Shown: in pieces, positions 16,787-31,975 of the stretch
How positions within the stretch are numbered: position 1 is the first letter of the stretch
Layout: every line of letters begins with the position of its first letter
DNA from: Mesobacillus maritimus
GTDB lineage: Bacteria > Bacillota > Bacilli > Bacillales > Cytobacillaceae
DNA length: 64,000 nucleotides
NCBI RefSeq assembly: GCF_023715205.1
Contig: NZ_JAMBNR010000009.1
Span: forward strand, 62,001-126,000
Direction: 5' to 3'
Notes under the pieces: model-generated
The model's database searches: none
What the model was told of the DNA's origin: nothing
The model's input: only the letters and a program-made list of their open reading frames with translations
Translations under genes and position numbers: made by a program

Positions 16787-17341
16787 ATGGAAGCAATGCT
16801 TGGAGAACTCGTAACACTACTATTGATGGCCTTTGCGCTAGGGATGGATGCCTTTTCTGTTGGGCTCGGGATGGGGATGTTCCGGTTGACGATGAGGCAA
16901 ATTATGAAAATTGGAATCATGATTGGGATTTTTCATGTCTGGATGCCTCTAGTGGGGATGATTGCCGGGCGTTATTTGTCAGAGCAGTTTGGCTCGCTTG
17001 CTAGTTATCTGGGCGGTGGTTTACTCATTTTATTAGGCGTTCAGATGATCTATTCAAGCTTGAAGACGGAGGAAGAGAGTTTGATTGCCCCGGTTGGGAA
17101 GGGCTTGATCTTTTTTGCGTTTGGGGTCAGTTTGGATAGTTTTTCAGCGGGCTTGTCGCTTGGCATATATGGAGCAAAGACATTGCTGGTGTTGATTAGT
17201 TTTGGAGTGGCTGCGACCGCTTTGACTTGGGCCGGTCTTATGCTGGGCCGTAGGGTTCAAGGATGGCTGGGCCATTATAGTGAAGCGCTCGGTGGAGGGA
17301 TTTTGCTCGCTTTTGGATTGAAATTATTGCTCCCGTTTTAG
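16787..17341 (+). CDS. mntP: Manganese efflux pump MntP (YwlD)
   Basis: Membrane protein of 184 aa with six predicted hydrophobic segments, exporting Mn2+ across the cytoplasmic membrane. The two internal repeats have the family motifs [14 protein letters not shown] (about 18-31) and [14 protein letters not shown] (about 112-125) with conserved Asp. ATG at 16787 after GGGGAGG. I looked for a yybP-ykoY Mn riboswitch upstream and found no convincing one. It lies in the B. subtilis order ywlC-mntP-ywlE. Confidence 0.93.
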   Translation: MEAMLGELVTLLLMAFALGMDAFSVGLGMGMFRLTMRQIMKIGIMIGIFHVWMPLVGMIAGRYLSEQFGSLASYLGGGLLILLGVQMIYSSLKTEEESLIAPVGKGLIFFAFGVSLDSFSAGLSLGIYGAKTLLVLISFGVAATALTWAGLMLGRRVQGWLGHYSEALGGGILLAFGLKLLLPF

Positions 17342-17363
17342 TTGGAGTACATACGCATTCGGT

Positions 17364-17393
17364 GGCACCCAAAAATGCTGGGTGTCTTTTTTT
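17364..17393 (+). terminator. Intrinsic terminator of mntP
   Basis: GGCACCCA / TGGGTGTC with an AAAATGC loop, then TTTTTTT. A TATAAT (17416-17421) follows, possibly the -10 of ywlE, with a weak -35. Confidence 0.85.
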
Positions 17394-17455
17394 ACTGATT
17401 TTTGCCGAGAGTAAGTATAATAAAGAGTAAAAGGAGAAAGTAAGGAGGGTGAAAA

Positions 17456-17893
17456 TTGAAGCGAGTTTTATTTGTGTGCACTGGAAATACGTGTCGGAGT
17501 CCGATGGCGGAGGCAATTTTACGAAGCAAGGAAATCCCGGAGGTAGAAGTGAAATCTGCTGGTGTCTTTGCGGCTAAGGGCAGTGCGGCGTCTGAAAATG
17601 CGGGGAAAGTGTTAAAAGAAAATGAACTTAGTCTCGATCACAAGTCCACACAGCTTTCACAAACTGAAATTGAATGGGCGACACTTATCTTGACTATGAC
17701 GGCTAGCCATAAGGAGGCGGTTTTGAGTTACTTCCCTCAAGCGGTGGATAAGACGTTTACCTTGAGCGAATTTGCTGGGAATGCAGCCCGAGACATCGCC
17801 GACCCTTATGGGGGCAGTGTAGAAATTTACCGTGCCGCTTTTGCTGAAATTAAAGATGCGATTGAAAAAGTTGCAAACAAGTGGAAAGTGTAA
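17456..17893 (+). CDS. ywlE: Protein-arginine phosphatase YwlE (LMW-PTP family)
   Basis: 145 aa. The LMW phosphatase P-loop is VCTGNTCRS (residues 7-15) with nucleophile C8 and R14. The residue before the second Cys is Thr (T12), where true tyrosine phosphatases have a bulky Ile; in B. subtilis YwlE this threonine directs activity to phospho-arginine, so the enzyme probably reverses McsB-type marking of proteins for ClpCP. General acid Asp is in the C-terminal DPYGGS. The start is TTG at 17456 behind a perfect AAGGAGGGTGA. Followed by rpiB. Confidence 0.92.
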   Translation: MKRVLFVCTGNTCRSPMAEAILRSKEIPEVEVKSAGVFAAKGSAASENAGKVLKENELSLDHKSTQLSQTEIEWATLILTMTASHKEAVLSYFPQAVDKTFTLSEFAGNAARDIADPYGGSVEIYRAAFAEIKDAIEKVANKWKV

Positions 17894-17980
17894 CTCTCTG
17901 TGACTGTCTTTTTATTTTAGAAGAGTTGTGAGAAAATAACGGTAGATTCTTAATCGTTGGATAAATAGGAGGAAATAGAG

Positions 17981-18421
17981 ATGAAAGTGGCAATTGCTTC
18001 AGATCATGGTGGAATCAATATCCGAGAAGAAATCAAAAAGTTAATGGATGAAATGGAAATTGCGTATGAAGATTTTGGTTGTGAATGTGATACATCCGTT
18101 GATTACCCTGACTATGCTTTACCGGTTGCGGAAAAAGTAGCTGCTGGTGAATTTGATCGTGGAATTTTAATTTGTGGGACAGGAATTGGTATGAGCATTG
18201 CAGCGAACAAAGTAAAAGGGATTCGTTGTGCGCTTGTCCATGATGTGTTCAGTGCGAAAGTAACGCGTCAGCATAATGATAGTAATATGATTGCGATGGG
18301 TGAGCGAGTAATCGGACCAGGACTTGCGCGTGAAATTGCACAAGCATGGTTAACCTCTGAGTTTGAAGGCGGTCGTCATGCGAACCGTGTTGGTAAAATT
18401 ACTGAATACGAGAATAAGTAA
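17981..18421 (+). CDS. rpiB: Ribose-5-phosphate isomerase B
   Basis: 146 aa, interconverts ribulose-5-phosphate and ribose-5-phosphate. It begins KVAIASDHGG, has the phosphate-binding ILICGTGIGMSIAANK loop, the RCALVHD stretch and RQHNDSNMIAMG, all family signatures. ATG at 17981 with AGGAGGAAA. ywlF in B. subtilis, between ywlE and ywlG as here. With tal and fbaA it completes pentose-phosphate links in the window. Confidence 0.95.
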   Translation: MKVAIASDHGGINIREEIKKLMDEMEIAYEDFGCECDTSVDYPDYALPVAEKVAAGEFDRGILICGTGIGMSIAANKVKGIRCALVHDVFSAKVTRQHNDSNMIAMGERVIGPGLAREIAQAWLTSEFEGGRHANRVGKITEYENK

Positions 18422-18427
18422 AAGAGT

Positions 18428-19000
18428 GTGAATAAGATGATTGAGCAGTGGGAAAAAGAGCTACAGCTGCTTCTTAGCGAGTTTGACGAACAGGTAGGGT
18501 TCAAGCCAAACCAAGTGCTCGTAATCGGCTGTAGTACAAGTGAAATCATAGGAGAAAAAATTGGCACAGCTGGGACGGAAGAGGCTGCAGCATTCGTTTT
18601 TCGTCAATTGAAAGAGTTACAAGCAAAAACGAAAGTTCAGCTTGCTTTCCAGTGCTGTGAGCATTTAAATCGTGCTTTAGTTGTTGAACGTGAAACAGCA
18701 GAAAAGCTTCAGCTTGAAGAAGTGACCGTCATCCCAGTTCGTAAAGCGGGTGGAGCGATGGCGACGTATGCTTATCATCAGTTTACCGATCCGGTTGTTG
18801 TCGAATTTATCAAGGCCGACGCTGGGATTGATATTGGCAGCACGCTTATTGGCATGCATATCAAACATGTGGCGGTTCCCGTTCGTGTTAGTCATAAAAC
18901 GGTTGGTCAGGCTTATGTAACACTAGCGAAATCACGGCCAAAGCTTATTGGTGGTAGCCGTGCAGTTTATGAACAGAATCATGAGAATGAATCATGTTAA
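18428..19000 (+). CDS. ywlG: YwlG/UPF0340 (DUF436) protein
   Basis: Conserved protein of 190 aa with no firmly established activity. Family-typical stretches are [35 protein letters not shown] (double Cys), [15 protein letters not shown] and [15 protein letters not shown], which look like a cofactor- or metal-binding fold. The start is uncertain: GTG at 18428 or ATG at 18437, and neither has a strong RBS. It is 6 bp after rpiB and probably cotranscribed. Confidence 0.9.
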   Translation: MNKMIEQWEKELQLLLSEFDEQVGFKPNQVLVIGCSTSEIIGEKIGTAGTEEAAAFVFRQLKELQAKTKVQLAFQCCEHLNRALVVERETAEKLQLEEVTVIPVRKAGGAMATYAYHQFTDPVVVEFIKADAGIDIGSTLIGMHIKHVAVPVRVSHKTVGQAYVTLAKSRPKLIGGSRAVYEQNHENESC

Positions 19001-19008
19001 AGGAGAAG

Positions 19009-19033
19009 AGCTCACAGTGGGCTTTTTTCTTTT
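19009..19033 (+). terminator. Terminator of the ywlE-rpiB-ywlG unit
   Basis: AGCTCA / TGGGCT (one G-U pair) with a very short loop, then TTTTTTCTTTTT. Confidence 0.65.
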
Positions 19034-19051
19034 TAGTAGAAACATAAAATC

Positions 19052-19086
19052 CGAACGATTTTATTAAAATGAACTAATAATGTTCA
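19052..19086 (+). promoter_or_regulatory. Candidate PurR operator (PurBox pair) upstream of glyA
   Basis: CGAACGATT (19052-19060) and AATGTTCA (19079-19086) are imperfect inverted copies 18 bp apart, close to the B. subtilis PurBox (ACGAACRNT and its inverse, about 16-17 bp apart). glyA belongs to the PurR regulon in B. subtilis. A further CGAACGATTAAT lies at about 19209. Confidence 0.45.
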
Positions 19087-19166
19087 TGAATAATGAACCA
19101 TTTTTCGACATTTGCCACAAAATTAGGTTTTTTATAAAAAAATCATGAAAAATAGAGTTTTCTTTC

Positions 19167-19195
19167 TTTCTTTTCGTGAACACATGGGCTACAAT
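19167..19195 (+). promoter_or_regulatory. Candidate sigma-A promoter of glyA
   Basis: TTTCTT (weak -35, 19167-19172), 17-nt spacer, TACAAT (19190-19195). It lies downstream of the candidate PurBox pair. Confidence 0.4.
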
Positions 19196-19270
19196 AAAAA
19201 TGAATTTTCGAACGATTAATAGATTAGCTACATAGGTGAAGAGCATCAGTGATTTTAAAGGGGGATAAAC

Positions 19271-20512
19271 ATGAAGCATCTTAAGGAACAAGATAGCCAA
19301 GTATTTGAAGCCATTCAGAAAGAATTAGGACGCCAACGTACTAAAATTGAATTGATTGCCTCAGAAAACTTTGTTAGTGAAGCGGTGATGGAAGCACAAG
19401 GTTCTGTGCTAACAAATAAATATGCCGAAGGATATCCAGCAAAACGCTATTATGGCGGTTGTGAGTATGTGGATATTGTTGAGGATATCGCGCGCGACCG
19501 TGCCAAGGAAATCTTTGGCGCCGAGCATGTAAACGTTCAGCCCCATTCTGGTGCGCAAGCGAACATGGCGGTATACTTTACGATTCTTGAACAAGGTGAT
19601 ACCGTTCTTGGGATGAATCTTTCGCACGGTGGTCACTTAACACATGGTAGCCCAGTAAACTTCAGTGGCATTCAATACAATTTTGTCGAATATGGTGTGG
19701 ACGAAGAAACACATCGAATCAATTATGAAGATGTTCGTCAAAAAGCCCTAGAGCATAAGCCGAAGTTGATTGTAGCTGGAGCGAGTGCGTATCCACGTGA
19801 AATTGATTTCAGTAAATTCCGTGAAATTGCCGATGAAGTGGGCGCTTACTTGATGGTTGATATGGCACATATCGCTGGTTTGGTAGCAGCTGGACTTCAT
19901 CAAAACCCAGTTCCTTATTCTGACTTTGTGACAACGACAACACATAAAACCCTTCGTGGTCCGCGCGGTGGGATGATTTTATGCCGTGAAGAGTTTGCGA
20001 AGAAAATTGATAAATCGATTTTCCCTGGGATCCAAGGTGGTCCATTGATGCATGTAATTTCTGCGAAAGCCGTTGCGTTTGGTGAAGCCCTTCAGCCTAG
20101 TTTTAAAAATTATGCTGAAAACATCATTGCCAATGCAAAGCGTTTAGCAGAAGGCCTCCAAAAAGAAGGTGTCAGCATAGTTTCTGGTGGAACCGATAAC
20201 CACCTTATTCTAATTGATACTCGCTCACTTGACCTTACAGGAAAAGTGGCTGAGAAAGTTCTAGATGATGTCGGCATTACGGTCAATAAAAACACAATTC
20301 CGTTTGATCCTGCGAGCCCATTTGTAACGAGTGGAATTCGTATTGGAACAGCGGCTGTGACAAGTCGCGGCTTTGGCTTAGAAGATATGGACGAAATTGC
20401 TTCTATTATCGCCTTTACCCTTAAAAATCACGAAGATGAAGCCAAATTGGCGGAAGCAAGTCAACGTGTTGAGGCGCTATCATCGAAGTATGTGCTTTAC
20501 CCAGAATATTAA
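19271..20512 (+). CDS. glyA: Serine hydroxymethyltransferase
   Basis: PLP enzyme of 413 aa that converts serine and tetrahydrofolate to glycine and 5,10-methylene-THF, the main one-carbon source. The PLP lysine is K226 in [35 protein letters not shown] and VDMAHIAG are family signatures. ATG at 19271 after AAAGGGGGAT. Monocistronic with its own terminator. The candidate PurBox pair upstream fits purine-linked control. Confidence 0.97.
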   Translation: MKHLKEQDSQVFEAIQKELGRQRTKIELIASENFVSEAVMEAQGSVLTNKYAEGYPAKRYYGGCEYVDIVEDIARDRAKEIFGAEHVNVQPHSGAQANMAVYFTILEQGDTVLGMNLSHGGHLTHGSPVNFSGIQYNFVEYGVDEETHRINYEDVRQKALEHKPKLIVAGASAYPREIDFSKFREIADEVGAYLMVDMAHIAGLVAAGLHQNPVPYSDFVTTTTHKTLRGPRGGMILCREEFAKKIDKSIFPGIQGGPLMHVISAKAVAFGEALQPSFKNYAENIIANAKRLAEGLQKEGVSIVSGGTDNHLILIDTRSLDLTGKVAEKVLDDVGITVNKNTIPFDPASPFVTSGIRIGTAAVTSRGFGLEDMDEIASIIAFTLKNHEDEAKLAEASQRVEALSSKYVLYPEY

Positions 20513-20524
20513 TAGACAACTAGA

Positions 20525-20554
20525 AGCGGTTCTCATAAGAGAATCGCTTTTTTT
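20525..20554 (+). terminator. Intrinsic terminator of glyA
   Basis: AGCGGTTCTC-ATAA-GAGAATCGCT followed by TTTTTT, 13 bp after the stop. Confidence 0.88.
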
Positions 20555-20661
20555 AGCTGTGAAGGGGTAATTTTAGCTATAAATTAGAAAAGTTACTGAG
20601 GTGTAGAACTTTGTTTAAGATAAGTGTCTTTAACAAACACTAAAATGTATGAGAATGGTTG

Positions 20662-20690
20662 TTGCCCTGCAGGAGTTTTTTCTGTAAAAT
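20662..20690 (+). promoter_or_regulatory. Candidate sigma-A promoter of upp
   Basis: TTGCCC (20662-20667), 17-nt spacer, TAAAAT (20685-20690), 61 bp before the start codon. Confidence 0.55.
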
Positions 20691-20736
20691 TAGACGAAGT
20701 GTGACTACATAGGACAAAATTCTACATTTTTTTTAA

Positions 20737-21381
<645 letters not shown>

Positions 21382-21396
21382 ACATAAAATCCTTTT

Positions 21397-21429
21397 CTCT
21401 CGTTTCAGTAATGAAACGGGAGTTTTTTT
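21397..21429 (+). terminator. Intrinsic terminator of upp
   Basis: CTCTCGTTTCA-GTAA-TGAAACGGGAG followed by TTTTTTT. Confidence 0.88.
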
Positions 21430-21602
21430 ATGGAGATAACAAGCGTTTAGTTTTTTAGCTATATAATAGGAAGAAACATGTGATAATTCAGTTAATTACC
21501 GGATGGACGGATGAAATTTTCCGTTAAAGGATCTAGGTGTTGGTTCCTGCATATTCCAACCTTGCTTCGTTTAAGCTAAGAGATAAAAAAGTAGGTGGAA
21601 GC

Positions 21603-23825
21603 ATGCGAAACATCCTCTATCTCACTGTGATGCTTTTAGTGCTCCAACTTGGAGTTTCACAAGCGGTGGCGACTTCGAAACTAACGCATCCGCCCATCCC
21701 CAAGCAAGATAAAAGTGTTGAGAAGGTAGCGATTGTTTTAACAGAGGATTTTGAATCACAACAAGAGATTGAAAAGCGCTTAGAAAAACATCCTGAAGTG
21801 AAATTGCGCCGGGTGTTTAAGCATGCCATCCCAGGTTATTCGGTAGAAGGCCCGTTGCAAGCACTCGAAAACATTCCTGAAGCGAAACAAGTGACCCCGG
21901 TTCAATCGTATCGAGCAGAAGCGACTGCAACGAATATTGAACTGATTGGCGGGGAAAGAGTTCGCGGTATTCTTGATAGCAAAGGGCATCGACTTTCTGG
22001 AAAAGGAGTCACCGTTGGGGTGATCGATACAGGCATTGATTATGAACATCCAGACTTGCACCGAAATTTTGGTGGCGGCCATGATTTGGTGGATGGCGAT
22101 AAAGATCCGATGGAAACAAAAGGCGTCGGTGGCAGTACGCTGCACGGGACCCATGTTTCCGGAATCATTGCGGCCAATGGTCGGATAACAGGTGTCGCGC
22201 CAGATGCGAAAATTATTGGCTACCGCGCGCTTGGTCCGGGGGGGACAGGAACGACAGAGCAGGTGTTAGCAGCGATTGATCAAGCAATTGAAGACAAAGT
22301 GGATGTGCTCAACCTATCATTAGGCAATGAAATCAATGGACCGGATCTGCCGATAAGTTTAGCCATCAACAACGCAGTTGAAAAAGGGATTGTCGCGGTT
22401 ACCTCTTCGGGAAATTCAGGACCAAACCGGTGGACCGTTGGGTCTCCAGGGACCGCTGCAAAAGCTATCTCGGTTGGGGCATCCACTCCGCCTTTAAAAG
22501 TTCCATATTTAAGCGTGAGCTCTCAAGCAGATAGAATCAAACTACAACCGCTGATGGGTTCGGAAAAGTGGGAGTTAGACCGGAGCATTGAAATCGTCGA
22601 TGGTGGCATTGGTCGTGCGAATGAGATAAAAAATGCGGAAGGGAAAATGGTGCTTGTGAAGCGCGGAACACTCACGTTTACACAGAAAGCAAAGAATGCA
22701 GCAAAAGCCGGAGCGGTTGGCGTGATTATTTTTAACAATACAGCTGGTAGTTTTATTGGCAACTTAGAAGAAAAATTGGATCTTCCGGTCGCATCGATTA
22801 CGCTAGCGGAAGGAGAACAACTTCGAAAAACATTGAAAAAAACGCAAGAGTTTGCGAGGTTGGACTTGGTTGAAGAACAAGACCAATTAGCTGATTTTAG
22901 TTCAAGAGGACCGGTAACCGTTACATGGGATATTAAACCAGATGTGGTTGCGCCAGGAGTTGCGATTGAAAGCACGGTCCCAGGTGGATATCTTGCTCTG
23001 CAAGGAACGAGTATGGCTGCACCCCATGTTGCTGGGGCTGCTGCATTAATTAAGCAAGCGCACCCTAAGTGGAATCCTGAACAAATCAAAGCGGCCCTGA
23101 TGAATACAGCTTTGCCGATACAAGATGAAACAGGAAAAGGTTATCGTACCTATGAACAAGGAGCAGGAAGAATTCAAGTCGAAGAGGCAGTAAAAACGGA
23201 AACACTCGTGATGCCTGGTTCGTTACAGTTTGGTCGGTTTCGGCTTAGTGATCATCATCATCGTCATACGACTGTCGTCGATGTTCAAAATCACAGTACC
23301 GAATCGAAAAGATACTCCTTCGCTATACCAAAGCATGAAGATGGAATTGAGTGGGAGATGCCAATGAGCTTTGAGTTAGAAGCTGGGGAATCAAAAAAAG
23401 TGGAAATTAGCATGCTGATTGACCCTGATGTATTTAAAGGGAAAATTCATGATGGCTATCTTACTTTAAATGAAGGATCAAACCAAATAAATTTACCTTA
23501 TCTATATGTGCTTGAGGAACCAGATTACCCTAGGATCATGGGATTTGCGTTTGCACCCGCAGATAAACCCGGACACTATCGGTATGAAGTTTACCTGCCT
23601 GGTGGGGCCGAGGAATTTGGGATCGCGTTGTTTGACCCCGAGAGTTATCGCTTTGTTGGGTTCCTTGATGCTAGACGAAATGTCAAAAAAGGTTTGCTTG
23701 AAGTGGAGCTATCACCGGAGGAAATGCCAGCAGAGGGTGGCTATTTGGCAAAGGTGTTTGCGAAAAAAGCGAACCAAGAAGACCGGATCGACACACATTT
23801 GTTTATTTTTCCAGAAGAACAATAA
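21603..23825 (+). CDS. Secreted subtilisin-like serine protease with PA domain (Vpr-like)
   Basis: 740 aa from ATG 21603 (GTAGGTGGAAGC upstream). It has a signal peptide (about 1-25, ending near VATS), an inhibitor/propeptide region (about 40-105) and an S8 catalytic domain with triad D142 (VIDTGIDYEHPD), H181 (LHGTHVSG) and S470 (GTSMAAPH) and oxyanion Asn in SSGNSGP. A protease-associated domain is inserted between His and Ser (about 310-420, VLVKRGTLTFTQKAKNAAKAGAVG). The C-terminus looks fibronectin-like. Similar to B. subtilis Vpr, though somewhat shorter. Role: extracellular protein degradation. It is an extra gene between upp and the atp operon compared with B. subtilis. Confidence 0.92.
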   Translation: MRNILYLTVMLLVLQLGVSQAVATSKLTHPPIPKQDKSVEKVAIVLTEDFESQQEIEKRLEKHPEVKLRRVFKHAIPGYSVEGPLQALENIPEAKQVTPVQSYRAEATATNIELIGGERVRGILDSKGHRLSGKGVTVGVIDTGIDYEHPDLHRNFGGGHDLVDGDKDPMETKGVGGSTLHGTHVSGIIAANGRITGVAPDAKIIGYRALGPGGTGTTEQVLAAIDQAIEDKVDVLNLSLGNEINGPDLPISLAINNAVEKGIVAVTSSGNSGPNRWTVGSPGTAAKAISVGASTPPLKVPYLSVSSQADRIKLQPLMGSEKWELDRSIEIVDGGIGRANEIKNAEGKMVLVKRGTLTFTQKAKNAAKAGAVGVIIFNNTAGSFIGNLEEKLDLPVASITLAEGEQLRKTLKKTQEFARLDLVEEQDQLADFSSRGPVTVTWDIKPDVVAPGVAIESTVPGGYLALQGTSMAAPHVAGAAALIKQAHPKWNPEQIKAALMNTALPIQDETGKGYRTYEQGAGRIQVEEAVKTETLVMPGSLQFGRFRLSDHHHRHTTVVDVQNHSTESKRYSFAIPKHEDGIEWEMPMSFELEAGESKKVEISMLIDPDVFKGKIHDGYLTLNEGSNQINLPYLYVLEEPDYPRIMGFAFAPADKPGHYRYEVYLPGGAEEFGIALFDPESYRFVGFLDARRNVKKGLLEVELSPEEMPAEGGYLAKVFAKKANQEDRIDTHLFIFPEEQ

Positions 23826-23831
23826 TGGATG

Positions 23832-23862
23832 CGGAGGATAATTTGAAATCCTCCGTTTTTTT
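23832..23862 (+). terminator. Intrinsic terminator of the subtilase gene
   Basis: CGGAGGAT (23832-23839) / ATCCTCCG (23848-23855) then TTTTTTT. Confidence 0.9.
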
Positions 23863-24056
23863 CTTTTTCTTATTAGCGAAGAGGGGGTATAATTGGATTA
23901 TTAGAATAGTCTTATTCTAGCGTCTGGCAACTAATTGATTGAAACAAAAAGAAGGGCATTTTTTTATCATTTCACTTGCTAATGGAATAGTTATTTGCTA
24001 GAAAAAGAGGGAAAAATTGTTTTTCATTACTATGTGAATTTTTTCCCTATAATGGA

Positions 24057-24091
24057 TTGACATTGACAAGTCGCTATTGTATGCTTACAAA
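24057..24091 (+). promoter_or_regulatory. Overlapping sigma-A promoters of the atp operon
   Basis: Two perfect TTGACA hexamers, 24057-24062 and 24063-24068, lie end to end. With 17-nt spacers the first reaches TATGCT (24080-24085) and the second TACAAA (24086-24091), giving two start sites 6 bp apart. The remainder of the 23863-24202 gap shows a TATAAT at 24048-24053 but no other gene. Confidence 0.75.
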
Positions 24092-24099
24092 GGGTAAAT

Positions 24100-24120
24100 G
24101 ATAAGGTTTTCAACCTTATC
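24100..24120 (+). promoter_or_regulatory. 5' hairpin of the atp mRNA
   Basis: GATAAGGTT-TTC-AACCTTATC, a perfect 9-bp stem, begins within about 10 nt of the predicted transcript start. 5'-terminal hairpins of this kind commonly stabilise operon mRNAs in Bacillus; that role is inferred. Confidence 0.55.
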
Positions 24121-24202
24121 ACAGTTCATATCGTCGCAATTATCTATCATTTTATTTTTCTATGTCCCCACCGCAATACTCTTAGACTTGGAGCGCGAGA
24201 AG

Positions 24203-24424
24203 ATGCGTCAAAAAAACCGTCACCCCTTTCAAGCAATGGCCTTAATGTCTGCCATAACGGCACAATTAGTAGGCTGTGTTCTTATTGGAATTTTTGCTGG
24301 AAGATGGCTGGACCGTCAGTTTGGGGTTGAGCCTATTTTCTTAATTATAGGCTTGTTGGTTGGGTTGGCTGCGGGTGTATATGCGATGATCCAACTTGTC
24401 CAACATTTCTACTCAGGAGAATGA
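24203..24424 (+). CDS. atpZ: AtpZ, small ATP synthase-associated membrane protein
   Basis: 73 aa with two hydrophobic hairpin segments (about 12-35 and 42-68) and a basic N-terminus MRQKNRHPFQ. It matches the AtpZ/AtpI (F1F0-ATPase gene 1) family, including GIFAGRWLDRQFG. In alkaliphilic Bacillus atpZ and atpI together affect Mg2+ supply and assembly of the synthase. ATG at 24203 with GGAG upstream; an in-frame upstream start at 24098 would add 35 residues made from the leader hairpin and is unlikely. It overlaps the next ORF region by a few bases. Confidence 0.85.
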   Translation: MRQKNRHPFQAMALMSAITAQLVGCVLIGIFAGRWLDRQFGVEPIFLIIGLLVGLAAGVYAMIQLVQHFYSGE

Positions 24425-24429
24425 CAGCT

Positions 24430-24804
24430 ATGCCGGAAATACGGGGAATTTTTGAACGTCAACGCAAATACATATTTTTGTTGTTATCTGTTTATGTGCT
24501 AGGTTGGGGGTTCACAGACCACCAATCCATTTATGCGGGTTTGATTCTTGGGACAAGTATTAGTTTGTACAACCTATGGTTGTTAGCAAGAAAGACTTGG
24601 AATTTTGGGGATGATGTGCTTCAAGGGAAGAAAGTTCGTTCGCTTGGTTCGTTTTCACGCTATGCAGCGGCAGGATTCGCAGTTCTGATTGCGATGGAGT
24701 TTCCGGAACATTTCCACATAATTTTTACTGTTTTGGGATTAATGACATCCTATTTTGTCATTATGATAGATTTTTTAATCCAGTCTTTTCATATACGTCG
24801 ATAG
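24430..24804 (+). CDS. atpI: ATP synthase subunit I (AtpI)
   Basis: Membrane protein of about 124 aa with four hydrophobic segments, thought to help c-ring assembly or cation supply. ILGTSISLYNLWLLARKT is typical of the AtpI family. Start at ATG 24430 is favoured by the AGGAG at 24415-24419. An ATG at 24421 overlaps the atpZ stop (ATGA) but lies too near the SD. Followed by atpB after 22 bp. Confidence 0.85.
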   Translation: MPEIRGIFERQRKYIFLLLSVYVLGWGFTDHQSIYAGLILGTSISLYNLWLLARKTWNFGDDVLQGKKVRSLGSFSRYAAAGFAVLIAMEFPEHFHIIFTVLGLMTSYFVIMIDFLIQSFHIRR

Positions 24805-24820
24805 CGGGGAAGAGAGGTGA

Positions 24821-25537
<717 letters not shown>

Positions 25538-25595
25538 TATATTTTCCTGTTCATTTATGAACAAAAAAACACTAATTATTTTTTCATACATTTAA

Positions 25596-25823
<228 letters not shown>

Positions 25824-25839
25824 TTTAAGTGTCGTTAAA

Positions 25840-25876
25840 AATGGCGAAGATCATTCCGAAGCGAACCTTCGCCATT
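25840..25876 (+). promoter_or_regulatory. Intra-operon hairpin 1 between atpE and atpF
   Basis: AATGGCGAAG (25840-25849) / CTTCGCCATT (25867-25876), a 10-bp perfect stem. It is followed by CATTTATCTC, so it is not a full terminator; partial attenuation or 3' protection of the atpE message is possible. Confidence 0.65.
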
Positions 25877-25901
25877 CATTTATCTCGCAGTTTTAAAACG
25901 A

Positions 25902-25930
25902 CTATTGGTAAGTAGTTTTTTTACCAATAG
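25902..25930 (+). promoter_or_regulatory. Intra-operon hairpin 2 between atpE and atpF
   Basis: CTATTGGTAA (25902-25911) / TTACCAATAG (25921-25930), 10-bp perfect stem with a T-rich loop. Together with hairpin 1 it fills a 209-bp gap, the largest in the operon upstream of atpA. Confidence 0.65.
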
Positions 25931-25975
25931 CAGTTTCTTATGTGCAAATAAAAGCAAACTTTCTGGTTTTAATAA

Positions 25976-27087
<1,112 letters not shown>

Positions 27088-27096
27088 GATTCGTAG

Positions 27097-28620
<1,524 letters not shown>

Positions 28621-28623
28621 ATA

Positions 28624-28743
28624 GAAAAGCGGAGCCGACTCGATCAGCCCCGACAAGCGCTGGAGGGCCAGCCGATGAAGTCGTTTTTTGACTTCAACGG
28701 ATGGACCGAAGCGACTCGAGGGGCTAGTCGGCGCAGCTGGACA
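28624..28743 (+). repeat. Dispersed inverted-repeat element, copy 4, inside the atp operon
   Basis: From gaaaagcggagccgactc to agtcggcgcagctggac. The ends are complementary (GCCGACTCGATCAGCCCC against the complement of GAGGGGCTAGTCGGC), and the interior has the GAAGTCG-TTTTTT-GACTTC hairpin. It is close in sequence to the copy at 9451. It starts 3 bp after the atpA stop. Confidence 0.85.
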
Positions 28744-28745
28744 AT

Positions 28746-28842
28746 GAAAAGTGGAGAAGACTGCACATGGGGATAGCCTGATACTTGTATAGCGTAGTCA
28801 TCTGGTCAAACCTCGAGGGACCAAATGCTAAAGCTAGACAAT
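28746..28842 (+). repeat. Dispersed repeat element, degenerate copy 4b, inside the atp operon
   Basis: Begins gaaaagtggagaagactg and ends aaatgctaaagctagacaa, keeping the two ends but with a diverged interior. The next 75 bp lead to the atpG RBS (GGGTGGTGAG). Confidence 0.65.
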
Positions 28843-28910
28843 TTATTAGAGCTTTCCGCCGCCGTGCGGTCGACCTCATCAGAATAACAATCTTTATAAA
28901 AGGGTGGTGA

Positions 28911-29774
<864 letters not shown>

Positions 29775-29782
29775 AAACGTTC

Positions 29783-29812
29783 GGGATGTGGTTGGTCGAA
29801 AGCCCACATCCC
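29783..29812 (+). promoter_or_regulatory. Intra-operon hairpin between atpG and atpD
   Basis: GGGATGTG (29783-29790) / CACATCCC (29805-29812) with a G-C-rich closing; no U-tract follows (ATCATGATG). Probably an mRNA processing or stability element. Confidence 0.55.
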
Positions 29813-29845
29813 ATCATGATGTATACATTGGAAGAAGGAAGTTAG

Positions 29846-31282
<1,437 letters not shown>

Positions 31283-31301
31283 TAACGGACCAGGAGGGTA
31301 A

Positions 31302-31709
<408 letters not shown>

Positions 31710-31730
31710 TAATAATAATCGAATTGACGA

Positions 31731-31764
31731 AAGAGTGTCTCCTTTTAGGGGGCGCTCTTTTTTT
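31731..31764 (+). terminator. Terminator of the atp operon
   Basis: AAGAGTGTCTCC / GGGGCGCTCTT with G-U pairs, followed by TTTTTTT. Confidence 0.85.
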
Positions 31765-31801
31765 GCTTGGTTTTGTTGGTTTTGGGTGGGGTGATTTTAT
31801 T

Positions 31802-31975
31802 GTGCCCGGAATGAGGGTGTGGGAGTGGATTCGGTAACGATAGGGTTTCTATCGTGCCCGGAATGAGGGTGTGCAGGTGGAAAAGGTAACGTTAGAGATT
31901 CCTAGTGTTCCTGACAAGAACGTAGCCAAGGAAAAGTAACGCAAGAGGGTTCTAGCGTTCCCCAAAAAAAGCAAA
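31802..31975 (+). repeat. Degenerate tandem repeat, ~52-bp period, after the atp operon
   Basis: GTGCCCGGAATGAGGGTGTG occurs at 31802 and 31854; related starts GTTCCTGACAAGAACG at 31907 and GTTCCCC at 31957. Spacing is 52, 53 and 50 bp. Each unit also has GGTAACGxTAG(A/G)G(A/T)TTC near its end. The 650-bp atpC-nuoA gap holds the terminator, this array, about 270 bp of A/T-rich sequence with no recognisable feature and the nuo promoter. Confidence 0.75.

Noticed and set aside
16732-17004. 90-codon ORF overlapping the start of mntP
   Set aside because: Out-of-frame shadow of mntP with Cys/Trp-rich composition and no homology.
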